Source: Microcoleus vaginatus PCC 9802 (GTDB lineage: Bacteria; Cyanobacteriota; Cyanobacteriia; Cyanobacteriales; Microcoleaceae). Taken from it: 64,000 bases of DNA. The notes beneath the pieces were generated by a model. The model saw only the letters and a list, made by a program, of their open reading frames with translations, was not told the DNA's origin and ran no database searches. Both the position numbers and the translations under genes were made by a program. Shown piece after piece: positions 19,105-34,300 of this stretch. Each line of letters starts with the position of its first letter. Within the stretch, counting starts at the first letter, position 1. The stretch lies in NCBI GenBank assembly GCA_022701275.1, contig CP031740.1, positions 2,119,001-2,183,000 of the forward strand, written 5' to 3'.

Positions 19105-19942
19105 CTAACCATTTAAAAATCGATCGGGATTGATGCCAGATTCCCGCAGCCGCCGAATTAAAGACTGCAATTGAGCTTCCGCTGACTCGACCCGCTGCCG
19201 TTGCTGTTCCGCTTCAGTCAGAATCCAATTGCCATCAACATCATACCAGCGCAGCCACAGTCGATCGATTTCCTGAAACTCTGCCACAAACCCAAGCCCA
19301 AACTTAGGCCAGCAATCCACACTCGCGACTAGGGCAATTCTAATTTTTGATAGTGTCCGCCCTTCAATTCCAACACTCGCAATTTGTTAGTATAGCGACT
19401 GAAAACGGCATAAACACGAACCCGCAAACATTTGCTCGTAAACATCCCATTTTCTCGGCGGTTCCTCCTTCGTCTCCGGCTCCAAAACTTGCCCGTTACC
19501 CGAAGCGTTTCCCGACTGAAGTAGCAACTTTTTTTTCATCGGTATTTTCGCCTAAATCTTCTTTTTCTGTTCCCGGCGAAAGCAGTTCTACAATTACCAA
19601 AGGATTCACCCCTTCCGGTCAAGTAACGTAACTCATCCGCAGTTCTGAGCGATCCTAAAGTCGGGGAACTCCCACAACTCGAAACCAATCGGGCCGCTGG
19701 TGCCACAGAGTATCATGCACATCCTAATAAAGGTTCATGTCAGTGCCGCTAAATATCTCAGAAGCTCGATAATTCCGAGGTCGAAACGTCAGGCTCAACA
19801 ACTGCGGCTGCAAATCGTGAAATTCCTCCCGCAAACCAGGTTCCTCCGGGTCTTCGCTGGGTAAATCGTACATCGTCGGCAGCGTTTCTCTGGGCGATCG
19901 CGGCGGCTCTGTTTGCGACACAGGATATTTAAAAGGCAACAT
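19105..19942 (-). pseudogene. Decayed Uma2-family (DUF820) nuclease-like gene
   Basis: A Uma2/DUF820 gene of the PD-(D/E)XK-like fold, very abundant in cyanobacteria. The N-terminal part reads from ATG 19942 (MLPFKYPVSQTEPPRSPRET...MNLY). Three in-frame stops follow at positions that normally code for tyrosine or tryptophan: after NLY, after VGVPRL and after SYVT, with family-typical sequence between them (HDTLWHQRPDWFRVV, PEGVNPLVIVELLSPGTE). A further stop and a frame change come later, and the C-terminal end is readable at 19105-19320 (DRLWLRWYDVDGNWI). Clearly inactive. Confidence 0.85.
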
Positions 19943-20104
19943 ATAATATTGAGGAATGATTGCATTTATGCTAACATCATTTTAATACTTGCAGGACGAG
20001 CGCCAACACCCTGTAAAACGTTTATGGCAAACTTTTCTTCCTCTCTTTTGTGAAGTCAATCTCACCTCTTAAATCTCAAATCGACTGATCCGAAATTCTG
20101 CACT

Positions 20105-22315
20105 ATGATCGACATTCCTCAACTGATTGCTCAAGAACTTTCCATTAATCTGTCTCAAGTCAATAATGCTCTGGAACTTTTCGCCGAGGGAGCAACTATT
20201 CCGTTTATTGCCCGCTACCGCAAAGAACGCACGGATTTGTTGAATGAAATTCAATTGCGAGATATCTCCGATCGCTTCACGTATCTGACGGAAATTGAAG
20301 ACCGCAAAAAGTCGATTTTAGAGACGATTAGCTCTCAGGGGAAACTCACTGAAGAACTGCAAGCGAAAATCGAATCGTGTTTGCAAAAAAACGAACTAGA
20401 AGACCTTTATCTGCCTTACAAACCAAAGCGGCGGACGCGAGCGACAATTGCTAGGGAAAAAGGTTTGGAACCGCTGGCAATTTTTATCAAATCTCTGAAC
20501 TTACCGACGGCTAAACCAGCAGATTTGGAGGCGGAAGCAGCTAAATACATTTCGGAAGAAAAGGGCGTTAAAACAGCAGAAGAAGCTCTTAAAGGTGCTG
20601 CGGATATTTTGGCGGAAGCGGTTTCGGAAAAAGCAGAATTGCGGGCTTATTTGCGAGAGTTTTTGATGAAAACAGGAGTTTTTGTCTCGAAAATTAAAGA
20701 TGATTTCCCGGAAGGAAGCACTAAATTTGAAATGTACCGCAATTATCAAGTTGCAGCGAGAAGCGTTCAATCGCACAATATGTTAGCGCTGTTTCGGGGG
20801 GAAACGGAAGGAGTCTTAGATTTGGAACTGGCGTTTGATGAATCCGCAGTGATGGCTTATTTGGAAGCTCAGGAAATTAGAACTAGGATACCGGAAGTTA
20901 AAGAGTTTTATCGATCGACTTTGAAGGATGCCTTCAACCGACTGATGAAGACTTCCTTAATTACAGAAGTACGATCGCACAACAAAGCCGTCGCTGATAT
21001 CGAGTCGATCGCCACTTTTGAAACCAACCTCCGCGAGTTGCTGCTGTCGGCGCCGGCGGGCATGAAACCCACATTGGCGATCGATCCGGGATTTCGCACG
21101 GGCTGCAAAGTTTCCGCCCTCGATGAAACCGGGCAATTTTTAGAATATCAAGCAATTTTTCCCCACCAAGCGGCCGCTCAGCGCCAGCAAGCTGGTAAAA
21201 TTGTCAAGCATTTAATTGAAAAATATAAAATTGAATTAATCGCGATCGGCAACGGTACAGCTTCGCGGGAAACAGACGAATTTGTTTCGGAAGTATTGGC
21301 AGAAATGGACAGGAAACCGATTAAAGTCATGGTGAATGAATCCGGTGCATCGATTTATTCAGCAAGCGAAGTGGCGATCGCCGAATTTCCAGACCTCGAC
21401 ATCACCGTTCGTGGCGCAGTCAGCATCGGACGGCGCTTGCAAGACCCCCTCGCCGAACTCGTGAAAATCGACCCGAAATCAATAGGAGTCGGTCAATACC
21501 AGCACGATGTTGACCAAAAACTGCTCAAAAAGAAACTCGATGAAACAGTCGAAAGCTGCGTGAATTATGTCGGAGTAGACTTAAACACAGCCTCCAAAGA
21601 ACTGCTGACCTTTGTGTCAGGAATGACGGCAACAGTGGCCAAAAATATCGTCAATTACCGCAACGAAAACGGCGCATTTAAAAATCGTCGCCAGCTCCTG
21701 AAAGTTCCCAAACTAGGACCAAAAGCTTTTGAACAAGCAGCCGGATTTCTCCGCATTCGCGGCGGCGAAAACCCCCTGGACAATACCGCAGTTCATCCCG
21801 AAAGTTATCCTGTAGTGCAGGCGATCGCCAAGGATTTAGACTTGCCGCTGACAGGAATAACACAAATATCGGAAAAAATCAAGGCTGTAAACATCAAGAA
21901 ATATGTCACAGAAAAAGTGGGAGAACCAACACTCAGAGACATTATTTCCGAACTAGAAAAACCGGGAAGAGACCCGCGCGCCGAGTTTAAGTATGCCACT
22001 TTCCAAGCAGGAATCAAAGAAATCTCCGACTTGCAAGTTGGCATGGAATTAGAAGGCATAATCACGAATGTAGCTAACTTTGGAGCCTTTGTTGATGTGG
22101 GAGTGCACCAAGATGGTTTGGTTCACGTTTCTCAATTAGCCGATCGATTCGTAGATGACCCCAAACAGATTGTTAAAGTCGGACAAGTTGTGAAAGTGCG
22201 GGTTTTGGAGGTGAATGAGAAGTTAAAGCGGGTTAGTTTGACGATGAAGCTGCAAGAAAAACAGCAACCGCAAAATGGCAATAGCGCGAGGCTTCCGGCC
22301 CCGCGCCGTCGTTAA
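20105..22315 (+). CDS. tex: Tex-family RNA-binding transcription accessory protein
   Basis: 736 residues, the usual Tex length (~720-780). The N-terminal helical Tex domain carries FIARYRKERTDLLNEIQLRDI near residues 34-54 (only part quoted). The YqgF/RNase H-like domain starts around LAIDPGFRTGCKVSALD (~325). Helix-hairpin-helix motifs lie at ~490-560 (LNTASKELLTFVSGM, AFKNRRQLLKVPKLGPKAFE). A C-terminal S1 RNA-binding domain is at ~640-715 (GMELEGIITNVANFGAFVDV, only the first 20 given). Tex is implicated in transcript termination and RNA turnover. It is monocistronic here, starting at ATG 20105. Confidence 0.95.
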   Translation: MIDIPQLIAQELSINLSQVNNALELFAEGATIPFIARYRKERTDLLNEIQLRDISDRFTYLTEIEDRKKSILETISSQGKLTEELQAKIESCLQKNELEDLYLPYKPKRRTRATIAREKGLEPLAIFIKSLNLPTAKPADLEAEAAKYISEEKGVKTAEEALKGAADILAEAVSEKAELRAYLREFLMKTGVFVSKIKDDFPEGSTKFEMYRNYQVAARSVQSHNMLALFRGETEGVLDLELAFDESAVMAYLEAQEIRTRIPEVKEFYRSTLKDAFNRLMKTSLITEVRSHNKAVADIESIATFETNLRELLLSAPAGMKPTLAIDPGFRTGCKVSALDETGQFLEYQAIFPHQAAAQRQQAGKIVKHLIEKYKIELIAIGNGTASRETDEFVSEVLAEMDRKPIKVMVNESGASIYSASEVAIAEFPDLDITVRGAVSIGRRLQDPLAELVKIDPKSIGVGQYQHDVDQKLLKKKLDETVESCVNYVGVDLNTASKELLTFVSGMTATVAKNIVNYRNENGAFKNRRQLLKVPKLGPKAFEQAAGFLRIRGGENPLDNTAVHPESYPVVQAIAKDLDLPLTGITQISEKIKAVNIKKYVTEKVGEPTLRDIISELEKPGRDPRAEFKYATFQAGIKEISDLQVGMELEGIITNVANFGAFVDVGVHQDGLVHVSQLADRFVDDPKQIVKVGQVVKVRVLEVNEKLKRVSLTMKLQEKQQPQNGNSARLPAPRRR

Positions 22316-25300
22316 AACTAGGGCTGAAAGCTGAAAAAGGGCGATCGGCTATAATTGTGTAATCCTCACCAACCTCAAAATTATACGGTTGCAAGTAAAG
22401 GTTTACCCTTGCGACTAATCTAGAAAGAGGCGTGTTATACGATCGCCCCTATTAATCTTGAGTTTTTAGAGATTTTAATTAATTTAGAAATATTTGGACT
22501 GCTTTTTTCAACCCACTCTTCTTGATAGAGATGATATCGACTTAAATCACAAGTCGAGAAATCACCGATGGCGAGGGCGACTAATAAAAGCTGGAGGGGG
22601 TATTCTACTAATCGTTGGCACAGGTTTAAGCGTTATTACCTGGAAAGTCTTCTCACCACCTTCTGTTGAGCGGCTACCACTTCCCAAAACTTTGGTTTCC
22701 CTAGAATCACCCTTCGGACAACAGCTATTGAGCCAGAGCAAGAGCAAACAGGATTTTCAACCGCTTAGCACCCACATTGAAACTCAAAAACGTCCCGCCT
22801 ATTGTGGTGTGGCTAGTAGTGTGATGGTTCTGAATGCACTCGGCAGCAAAAAACAGGGATATCGCCCCCTCACCCAAGACACCTTTTTTGACGGTCAAAC
22901 CCAGAGCATCCGTTCTTCTTATGCCGTCACTTTTTCGGGCATGACTCTTGATGAATTAGCGGCTTTGCTCAGAAGTCACAACGTCAAAGTTGAGGTCTAT
23001 TATGCGTCGGAGACAACACTTAACCAATTTCGTACCCAAGCTAAAGCTAACCTTGCCCGTTCCGGCGACTATATAATCGTGAACTACCAACGATCTGTTT
23101 TGGGTCAGGGTAAAAGCGGGCATATTTCTCCCCTCGCTGCCTATCACGAGCCAAGCGATCGGTTTCTGATTGAAGACGTAGCCAGTTATAAATATCCGCC
23201 TGTATGCGCTTCTACGGAGACTCTTTGGAAAGCGATGAATACTACTGATTCAATTTCCAAAAAGACACGTGGCTATCTAGTTGTGCGTCAGTAAAAAAGA
23301 GAATTAGGCATTGAATAGGTTCCCATTCAATCACTTACTAAAAAATGACAAAACTGCGAGTGCGAGCAAAAGCAGTTGGAGTATTATGCTATTTTTGATT
23401 TGAACTTTATCCGTTTTGGAAAAGCATTATGTCTAAACTTTTTGCCGTTGTTGTAGCAACCATTCCAGAGTATTACGACTACAAAAACGCTCACCCAGAA
23501 CACGACCCAAATCAACTAGCTTGGTTTCGCGAGCAACAGGAGAAAGGAATACTACTGTGTTGTGGCCCGTTTTTTCCCTATGATGGAACGGGACTTTGGG
23601 TGATTCAGGCAGAAAATGTGGAAGAAGCTCAAACAATTGTTAGCAGCAGCCCCCGGGCACGGGATGGTATGTTAGCGGAATCTACCAGAGTAGTGGAGTG
23701 GCAGGTGCATATTGGGTGCGAGCGTTTTGGGCATAGTAAATAGGTAGGGGCTATATTTGCACTTACTCATTCACCTCCAAAGAAGAACCATTGGGCTTGC
23801 GCCGTGATAAATGTATATTCCCTCCCCCTAAGCCGCCGAGCGATCGCGGAATAAGAAAATATAGACAGCGCCATTGCGAACTCAGGTTGATACTACATAT
23901 TTTGAATCACAACTCATCCACGCCTTACCAAAATTTACCGTGGTGTGAAATAGGAGTATCCTTGCGTAAGGCTACAATCCATAGGCAATACTCGTACCCA
24001 GCCGCCAAGTGTGGATTGACTTGGCAAACTACCTCATATTGATCAAGTTTATCAACATCGCAAAAGTTCAGCCACTGGAATTCCCAGAGACTTTCGGTAT
24101 TGGGACAATCATTTACCTGAATAACCACCTCTTCGTTTGCGAATTTTTTAAACGTAGTTGATTTTATGTCAAGTAGATAAGCTTTGACTGCTGACCCAAT
24201 TGAACTAAAGTTGTTGAGAACCCGAATTGCTGCTTTTCCGAGAGTTGGATTAAGTCCATTCGCATCACCAGAAATGTACACCTCCACGTAATCAAAAGGA
24301 TTTGGCCCTGTCGAAGCAGCCCCAACCCAGTATCCATCACTCTCGATATAATTAAAATCCTCGCAAAAGCTTTCTAGGTTTTCGAGCATGACTTTATAAA
24401 TTTCCACAGCAAATATTACCCTAAGCCAAAGTTTAACTATTTAAACACGCTATAGCTATCAACACCCGAACTGCCATCGCCCTTCCAAAACTTGCTGATT
24501 CTTAGAACGCTACATTAAGAAATACCCCCGGCCGATGCAGCAATGCAGTAAGTGCGGCAAACTTTCTGGTGTCGGGTCGAGTACACCAAACATGAAGATA
24601 GAACGGCACGGGCAAACCAAAATACTCACGCAACAGGAAATGGAGCTTTTGTTCAACAAAGGTTTGCAAACCTCACGCGATCGCACGCTCTTGGGGATTT
24701 GTCTCTAACACTCCCTGTCGCACTGCCGAAGCTTGTTCGCTGATGGTCAAGCATATCTACACGAACTCTGGCGCTGTCGGCTCTACAATTAACTTCCGCT
24801 TTCGCCAACACCAAAGGCAAACTCCAAACCAGGACGATTCCGGTCATTGAAGATTTGTGATCGTTCCTAATATCTTGGCATTCCCGCGCCGGCGAGACTT
24901 ACTTATTCGTCGGCTGCCACCCTTCCCACCATTGGAAGCATTTGCACCCCGACTCAGCGGACAAGGTTTTGAGAGAAGCGTTCGATCGCGCCGGCATCAA
25001 GGGAGCCTCCACCCACAGTTTTAGGAGAACGGCCCTGACCCAGATGAGCAACGCGGGTATCCCGCTGCGGATTATTCAAGAAATCAGCGGTCACAACAAC
25101 CTCCAACAATTGCAGCACTACTTAGAGGTGAAGCCGGATCAAGAGTCAGAGGAGCGATCGCCTCTCTTTCCATGCTTTCCTACAGGGGGAAAAAGGTATT
25201 TCCCCACGTACAGGCTGAATTGCCCGCTGTGCCGTTAGCAAGAGAGCAACTGTCACAACCCCTATCCGACGCGGCTGAAGAAATTCCCGACTGGTGACGA

Positions 25301-28300
25301 GCAATTTTAGATTTTAGATTTTAGATTTTGGATTAACAGTCACGCATCCCAACTCGAATGACGCTCGCTTTACTCACGCCCGCCAGAACTTCTCACCTCT
25401 AGATTTGTTACAATTCTCGATCGTGTGGAGCGGGTGCACCTGCGAAACCTGCTGAAAGGAGAACTTAAGGGCGATGCGGCTAAAATACGGCGTTGCTCTC
25501 TTGGCGGCTCCTTGGGGGGCATTGATGGAGTGGCGCGAAGAAAAACTAAAAACATCGCTACAAAGAAGTTAATTACCGCATTGGGAAAGGTGAGTATTTC
25601 ACCTTTCCTCGCCCTCAAGCTTATTCTGAAGGATTTGTACGGGCCGGATTCCATTGAGGTTGATAATCAAACAACCACTTGAACTGCAAATCAGCCAACC
25701 TTGTAGGAGTGAGCTTGTAGATGGCGTTCCGCAACAAACATCCGATCGCCGTATCCGCCTGTGCTAATTTGCCTATTTGTCTGGAACTATTGAATACGCG
25801 AGTAACTCGCTGAGTGCGGCTGGCTTCAAACTGCCGCAATAGGGAAGGAACAGTATCGCCACCAGTTCGGCTAGTAAATAGCAGTGAAGCTAGTTCAAAA
25901 GAGTCTTCCACCGCCATACAGCCCCCTTGACCGATACTCGGTTGAACTGGGTGCGCGGCATCCCCGATTAAGGTAACTCGCCCTTGCCCCCATTGGGTTC
26001 CCAGCGGTGGCCGATCTACAATATCATCTCGGTAAATCTTCTCCCCGTCGAGAGCTTCGATGATAGCTGGTACTGGGTCAGCATAGCCTTTAAACAGGGA
26101 GCGCAAGGCATTCAAGGAACCGCCCAGCGCATCGTCATTACCGCCCACTGGGGTGTTGTTGAAAGCATAGAAAGCAAACCCACCGCCACCGACATCGAAG
26201 TAGCCAAAGCGAGTGCCCTGACCCCAGAATTCGGCCCAACTGTATTGTGAATCGAGCGGTAAGCCAGAGCCATCAAAGTAGCCTCTCCAGCAGCAAGTCC
26301 CACTGTACGCAGGGTCCTCTAACCGTTCCCTACCGTTCAACCTAGCCCGTACCTTGGAGTAAAGACCATCAGCACCTACTAAGACCTCACCCTCAGCAGT
26401 GCGACCGTCAGAGAACAATACCCGAATGCCGTTGTCCGTGTCCTCAAATTCCTCAAAGGCAACGTCCGTCCGCACTGTTCCCTCTGGCAAGGCTTCCAAT
26501 AAAATCTGCTGAAGTTCAGGTCGCAGGAGGCACACACCCAAGTCATCTTCGTCTATGAATTGAGGAGCGTTAATGTAGAGGGGTTTCCCTTTTTGGTCAA
26601 AAAACCCACCTTTAAGGATCTTGCCTCCCAAATGGTAAAAGCGCTGATAAATCTGCCCTGATTGCAAGAGCTTGTAGACGCGCAAAGCATTGCGTTGGAT
26701 GAATATGCCTCCGGGTCCTGAGAGCATAGCATCCAAACCGCGCTTCTCGTATAGTTCAACTGCAATGCCGGCATCGAGACAGGCACGGGCTAGGGTCAGA
26801 CCGCCAATTCCACCGCCGATGATAATTACCTTTGATATTGAAGTCATATTATTGAGTGAGCTGTACAACATGAAAAAATTTAGGCAATTGACTGGTGAGG
26901 GGGATGAACCTTTCAAAACAACTGCCTGAAGAAGGGAAATTGGTGAGGAATTACCAACTGACTCGCTGTGTTCAAATAGCCGAATTTTAAATTTTTATCG
27001 ACTGCTACTAGCTTCACTGAAACTCCAGGCAATTTCAAACGAAGGCTCTACAAGAAATTGTCCCGTCCTCTCAGAACGCTCTGCCGAAGGCTCATCAATA
27101 AGTAACAACATCCAACTAAAGGCGGGGAATTAGAGCAATTGAAGGTGCTGTGGAAAGAGTACGGCAGGATTGAGCGCTCCATTTCCAGAGATTCGATCGA
27201 CTTGCTATGGCGGTGGTTGGGATTGCTAGAATCACAGGGATCTCGCTTTCTGGGCGATTGCATTCCCTGATTGGGTCGCCGATACAGAACACTTTGTAAT
27301 TGCAGCGCCAAACCTCATGACACCATCTATGGACTTGGTTTACGAAGAAACCTACAAAAACCAGTCGATTAAAATTTATTGTTTCAGTCAGTTTGCGCCT
27401 GGTGGAGTTGGCTCTTCTCACTTCTGGGCCATTATTGATGATTACAGATTGCCTGGAAATTGTGATGGCCGCTCCCATAATCCTTTTTGTGCTTCGGAGG
27501 ATGCAGAAAATGCGCCAACTCCCGAGCATTCGTCGGCACTTGCAGCAGCCAAAGCTTATTGCGACACAAGAGTGAAGCCAAGCGAGCAACGCGGGGACGA
27601 ACTACTTTCCCTCACCCTATTCTACCGGAAAGTTAAAACCTTGCTGGGCCAATTTTTCTCTTCGCTGGTAAAAAGGTGAAGCTGCAACAGAAAACTGCTA
27701 AAGTGATAGAATGAGCGCTCGAGATAGTCAATAAAAGCGGGTGCATCTTCAAACCCTGCTTTGAAGAGAATTTTGATACATATGTGGCTTAAATACGGCG
27801 TTGCTCTCAGTGGCGAACTGACGGGCATTGATGAAGTTGGGCGCGGAAAAACTAACCTCGCTTGTCTTTACTGCGGTGGCGGACTGACAGCAAAAAAGGG
27901 TTCGGTGAAAGAACATCACTTCGCGCACACCGGCGAAACTTGCAAGTTCGTCAGCCAGCGTATTCAAACCAAAGCATTTCCATCGTTGCCCCTCTACGAT
28001 AATTTCAACATCCAGCTTAAGGGTGATGAATTAGAAAAATTAAAAGTGCTGTGGAAAGAATACGGCGCACAGGGCTACGCTATTCCCAAAGACTTGGTAA
28101 ACTTTCGGTGGCAGTTGAAAGGATTGCTAGAGTCGGAGGGATCTGGCTCTTATCAGTTTACCGACCTGGGTAAAATCCCAGTGGGTGCGCTTCCCCTGGC
28201 GTTGTTCAACCGAGTCCAAGAACCACTGCTGCTATCAGAGTTAATCAAGTTGGAAGGCTCTGTAGAAATTGCCGAAGCTGCGGGGTTATCTTGCTTGGAG

Positions 28301-29102
28301 GAACGATTGGCTGATTTGCAGATTTATCGAGCACAGCTTCGCCGGATTCTGGTGAACTCGCTCTATTTCCTTGAGGTGAAAGCGGACGGGAGCTGCTTCT
28401 ATAAAATTGGAATTACCACTCGATCGATCGAGGAACGCATCGCCGAAGTGCAGCGGGATGTGAGAGCGCATTACTCGAATGTCGCTGTCAGCTTGCTGGG
28501 ATTGTGGGAACACCGGGGGAATGTGGAACTGTACTTCAAACACCGATATCAACCCTTTAACTACCGGATTGGCAAGCTGACGGAATATTTTCAATTTCCA
28601 AACGTCAAAGTCGTGCTGCAAGATTTGTGTGAGATGAAACCCAAAATTCTGAGTGATGTTGAGGTCGATGTTCTCAGCTTGTGCGATCGAAGCCGCGGGT
28701 AATGCTTTCCAACCGCTTGACGATTCGTTTCCTTTTCTGTGCGAGCCTTTTTCAGGTTCTTTTCCAAACGACGCAGGTCAGATTCTCTGCGTACATCACT
28801 CTCAACTACTAACCACAAAAAAATTTTGGATAAATTAACCCTAGGTGTAACGACTAGGGCTGTCTCAGCATCATGTGAGCTTTGTGGAAAGCGACCGCGC
28901 TCAACCTGAGGGCGTACAGGCTCACTCTTGGGTTATTAGTAATAACCGTTTGTTTCAAATTACAAATCTATTGTTTCAAATCATAACGTTGATTATCTTT
29001 CTCTTAGATTATTTGCTCATCGATTATCCCAGTAATTACCATAATGCTATTGGTTGGCAATACCCGCAGTACATCAAAAAACCTACCCACACACCTCGAT
29101 AG

Positions 29103-31337
<2,235 letters not shown>

Positions 31338-34300
31338 TAGGCGTAACTTCAACCGATCGTCGATCGAGGCTACGTTAACCCGCGGCAATCCTAAATGCGG
31401 GTAGAAGCTAGAGACAAAAATGAGAGCGGCGTTTCAACTTGTCTTGAACCACCGCTCTGGGCTTTAGGCCCTGATGCCAAAGCTGTTTAGAAACATGAAC
31501 GCGAGATTAGTCACGTTGTAAGATGTGCCAATGGTATCGGAGTAGTAGTAAATATTATGTACTGATTGAATATTTATTGCCTCAAAGTCGAGTTGTAAAG
31601 ATGGACAAAATACCAAATAGCACCAATATGGTTTTCTAACTTTTTAGAAAATGAGAGAGTCTTTCTTACAAGATGTGACATTAGGTTAATGCTGGATAAG
31701 ATCGATATAGGAGATAATATTCAGCAAAAGTGACAGATAACACCCAAGAACCCGGACTTAACCTGCAAAGTTTCTGTTTAATCCCTTAAAATTAGGGTGT
31801 TATCCAGCAGATACGACGGATAATCCTGGAAAGTAAAGGTATTATCCAGCACATCTGTTGAATACTGAAGTTTCTACTGTCCCGGCTTAAACTGGTAGCC
31901 ACGATGCTAATTAGACAAGCAAAAACAGCCCTAAGTTCCCTAGGTTATGAACTAGATTGCCGTGAGGAGGCTTTTGGTTATCTAAGGGATTCCTCCGATG
32001 TACTCGGACAGCCAGAGCAATTGCGACGGAGGATGCAACAAGACGGTTACTTATACTTAAAAGCCTTTCTTAACTCTCAAGAGGTTTGGCAAGCTCGTCA
32101 GGAAATTGCAGCTTGTTTAGCTGCTGAGGGAAGCTTGGAACTTGACAGCCCTGTTCTAGATTGCATCGCTAAACCTGGATTAAACATACATTTCCGTCCC
32201 GATTTAGCAAGCAGGAGTTCAACACTGAAAACACTGCTTTATTCGGGACGGATGATGGAATTTTTTGGAATTTTTTTAGGCGGTCAAGTCCGGCATTACG
32301 ATTACACCTGGCTTAGAGCCGTCGCCCCAGGAAAAGGAACTTACGCTCATTGTGACATTGTGTATATGGGACGAGGAACTGACAAGCTTTACACGGCTTG
32401 GACTCCCTTAGGCGATATTCCTTGGGAATCAGGCGGGTTAATGATTTTGGAAAATTCTCATCATCTAGAAACTATTAAAAATACCTATGGATGTAAAGAT
32501 GTCGATCGCTATTGTGCCAACAGAAAAACGGCCCCTTTGTATGCCTCCAATCAAAAAGGGTGGGATGGAGCCTTATCCAAAAACCCGGTTTCTTTGCGCT
32601 GTAAATACGGAGGACGTTGGTTGAGTTCCGAATTCGAGGCTGGAGATGTTCTGATTTTTGGTATGTTTACCATTCATGCCAGTTTAGATAACCATTCTCC
32701 TTCTATTCGACTCTCCTCGGACAGCCGTTATCAATTGGCATCGGAACCAGTGGATGAAAGGTGGGTTGGCAGTAACCCTATTGGTCACTCTACTGCTGCT
32801 AAGCAAGGTCAGATTTGCTAGAAGAAGACTTTAGTATTGAGTCTTGTCGTCGAAGGTAGAAGCAAAAATCAAAAATTATCGACTGTGCCAGTTCAAAGGG
32901 CAGAATGTGGGTTCAAATGCAGCGGATAGACCGAAACGCTTTCTGCTTCGTTTCAAGTTCTCTGCCGCCGCTGAACCCGACCGTTAGAGCGCTATATATC
33001 CGACCTCAGCTACAGGTTGCAATCAAATAAAGGCTAATCATTGGAGGTTCTAATTGGAACTTCACGAGAATTGCAGGTACGACCAATGCTTGGAGACTGA
33101 AGTGGGACTGCTAGATTCACAGTGTGAAATCTGATGCAAGCGATCGCATTCTATCCTTCAACTTAATGCGATCGCCCGCTCTATTAAAAGAAACAGGTTT
33201 TAGGAGAGCTAAAGAGAGGCAAACAAGCTCCCAGCTATAAGTCAATACGGTTCAGTTAAGCTCGATCTCCCTGGCACCCCCCTCCCGGGGGGGACAAGAA
33301 CTTACTCAAAGTCCCCCTTCTTAAGGGGGATGCGAGGGGGATCTTCGAGGAATAAATAGTTTTAACCCAAGCGTATTGAGCTATAAGTCGGCTCAAAAAG
33401 CTTTAAGACGATTAATCGAATTGGCTACTATAACAACGACAGCAACAACCCCTTCCGAGGAATACATAGATAACTTCCCTTTCCCGTATATTACTGGGAT
33501 AAGGATTTTTTGTGAGTAAAGTCAATGATTGTTGCATTCCCGGAAACGGCTCACCGGAGGCAGTTAATTGTGAAGTTCGCCAACAGTATCAATTGCTACT
33601 CAAACCCCGATTTCAAGATTTGAGCTAACGCATCCTTAGTCCCGATCGCGTTGAGTGCAGCGCTGTTGATAAATTTGAGCTGCTTTATCTGTAGGATTGC
33701 GGCGCAGGCACTCAGCAAATAATCGCTCAGCATCTCTAAGCTTTTGCAAATGGTAGAGTATCAAAGCTTCTTCAAATAGCGTTCTAGTGGCTACCTTACC
33801 CTCATAAGTCTCAGGCGGATCGGCATCGAAAACTTCAAAAATCGATACCGCTTTTGATTTTCCCTTAACTTTTACGCGATCGATAAGACGGATAGCAAAC
33901 TGGTTAGAATCTGGCAAAGACTGGAAAGTTTGGTGACTAATTAACATCGAAATCCCATATTGCTTAGTCAAGCTTTCTATCCGCGAGGCTAAATTCACTG
34001 CATCGCTAATCACCGTGCTATCCATCCGGTTTTTCCCCCCCACCGTACCGAGTATTAAAGAACCTGTATTGATGCCAATGCCAATCTTAATCGGCACGTA
34101 TCCAGAAGCGATGCGATGTTGATTATATTCGGCTAGACGACGCAGCATATCAATTCCTGCTTTCACTGCATTATCTGCCTCGCCACTAAATAGAGCCATA
34201 ATTGCATCGCCAATATATTTATCAATAAATCCTTGAGTTTCAGTAATAGCTGGCTCCATGTGAGACAAATAGGAATTAATAAATTTGAAATTGTCTTGAG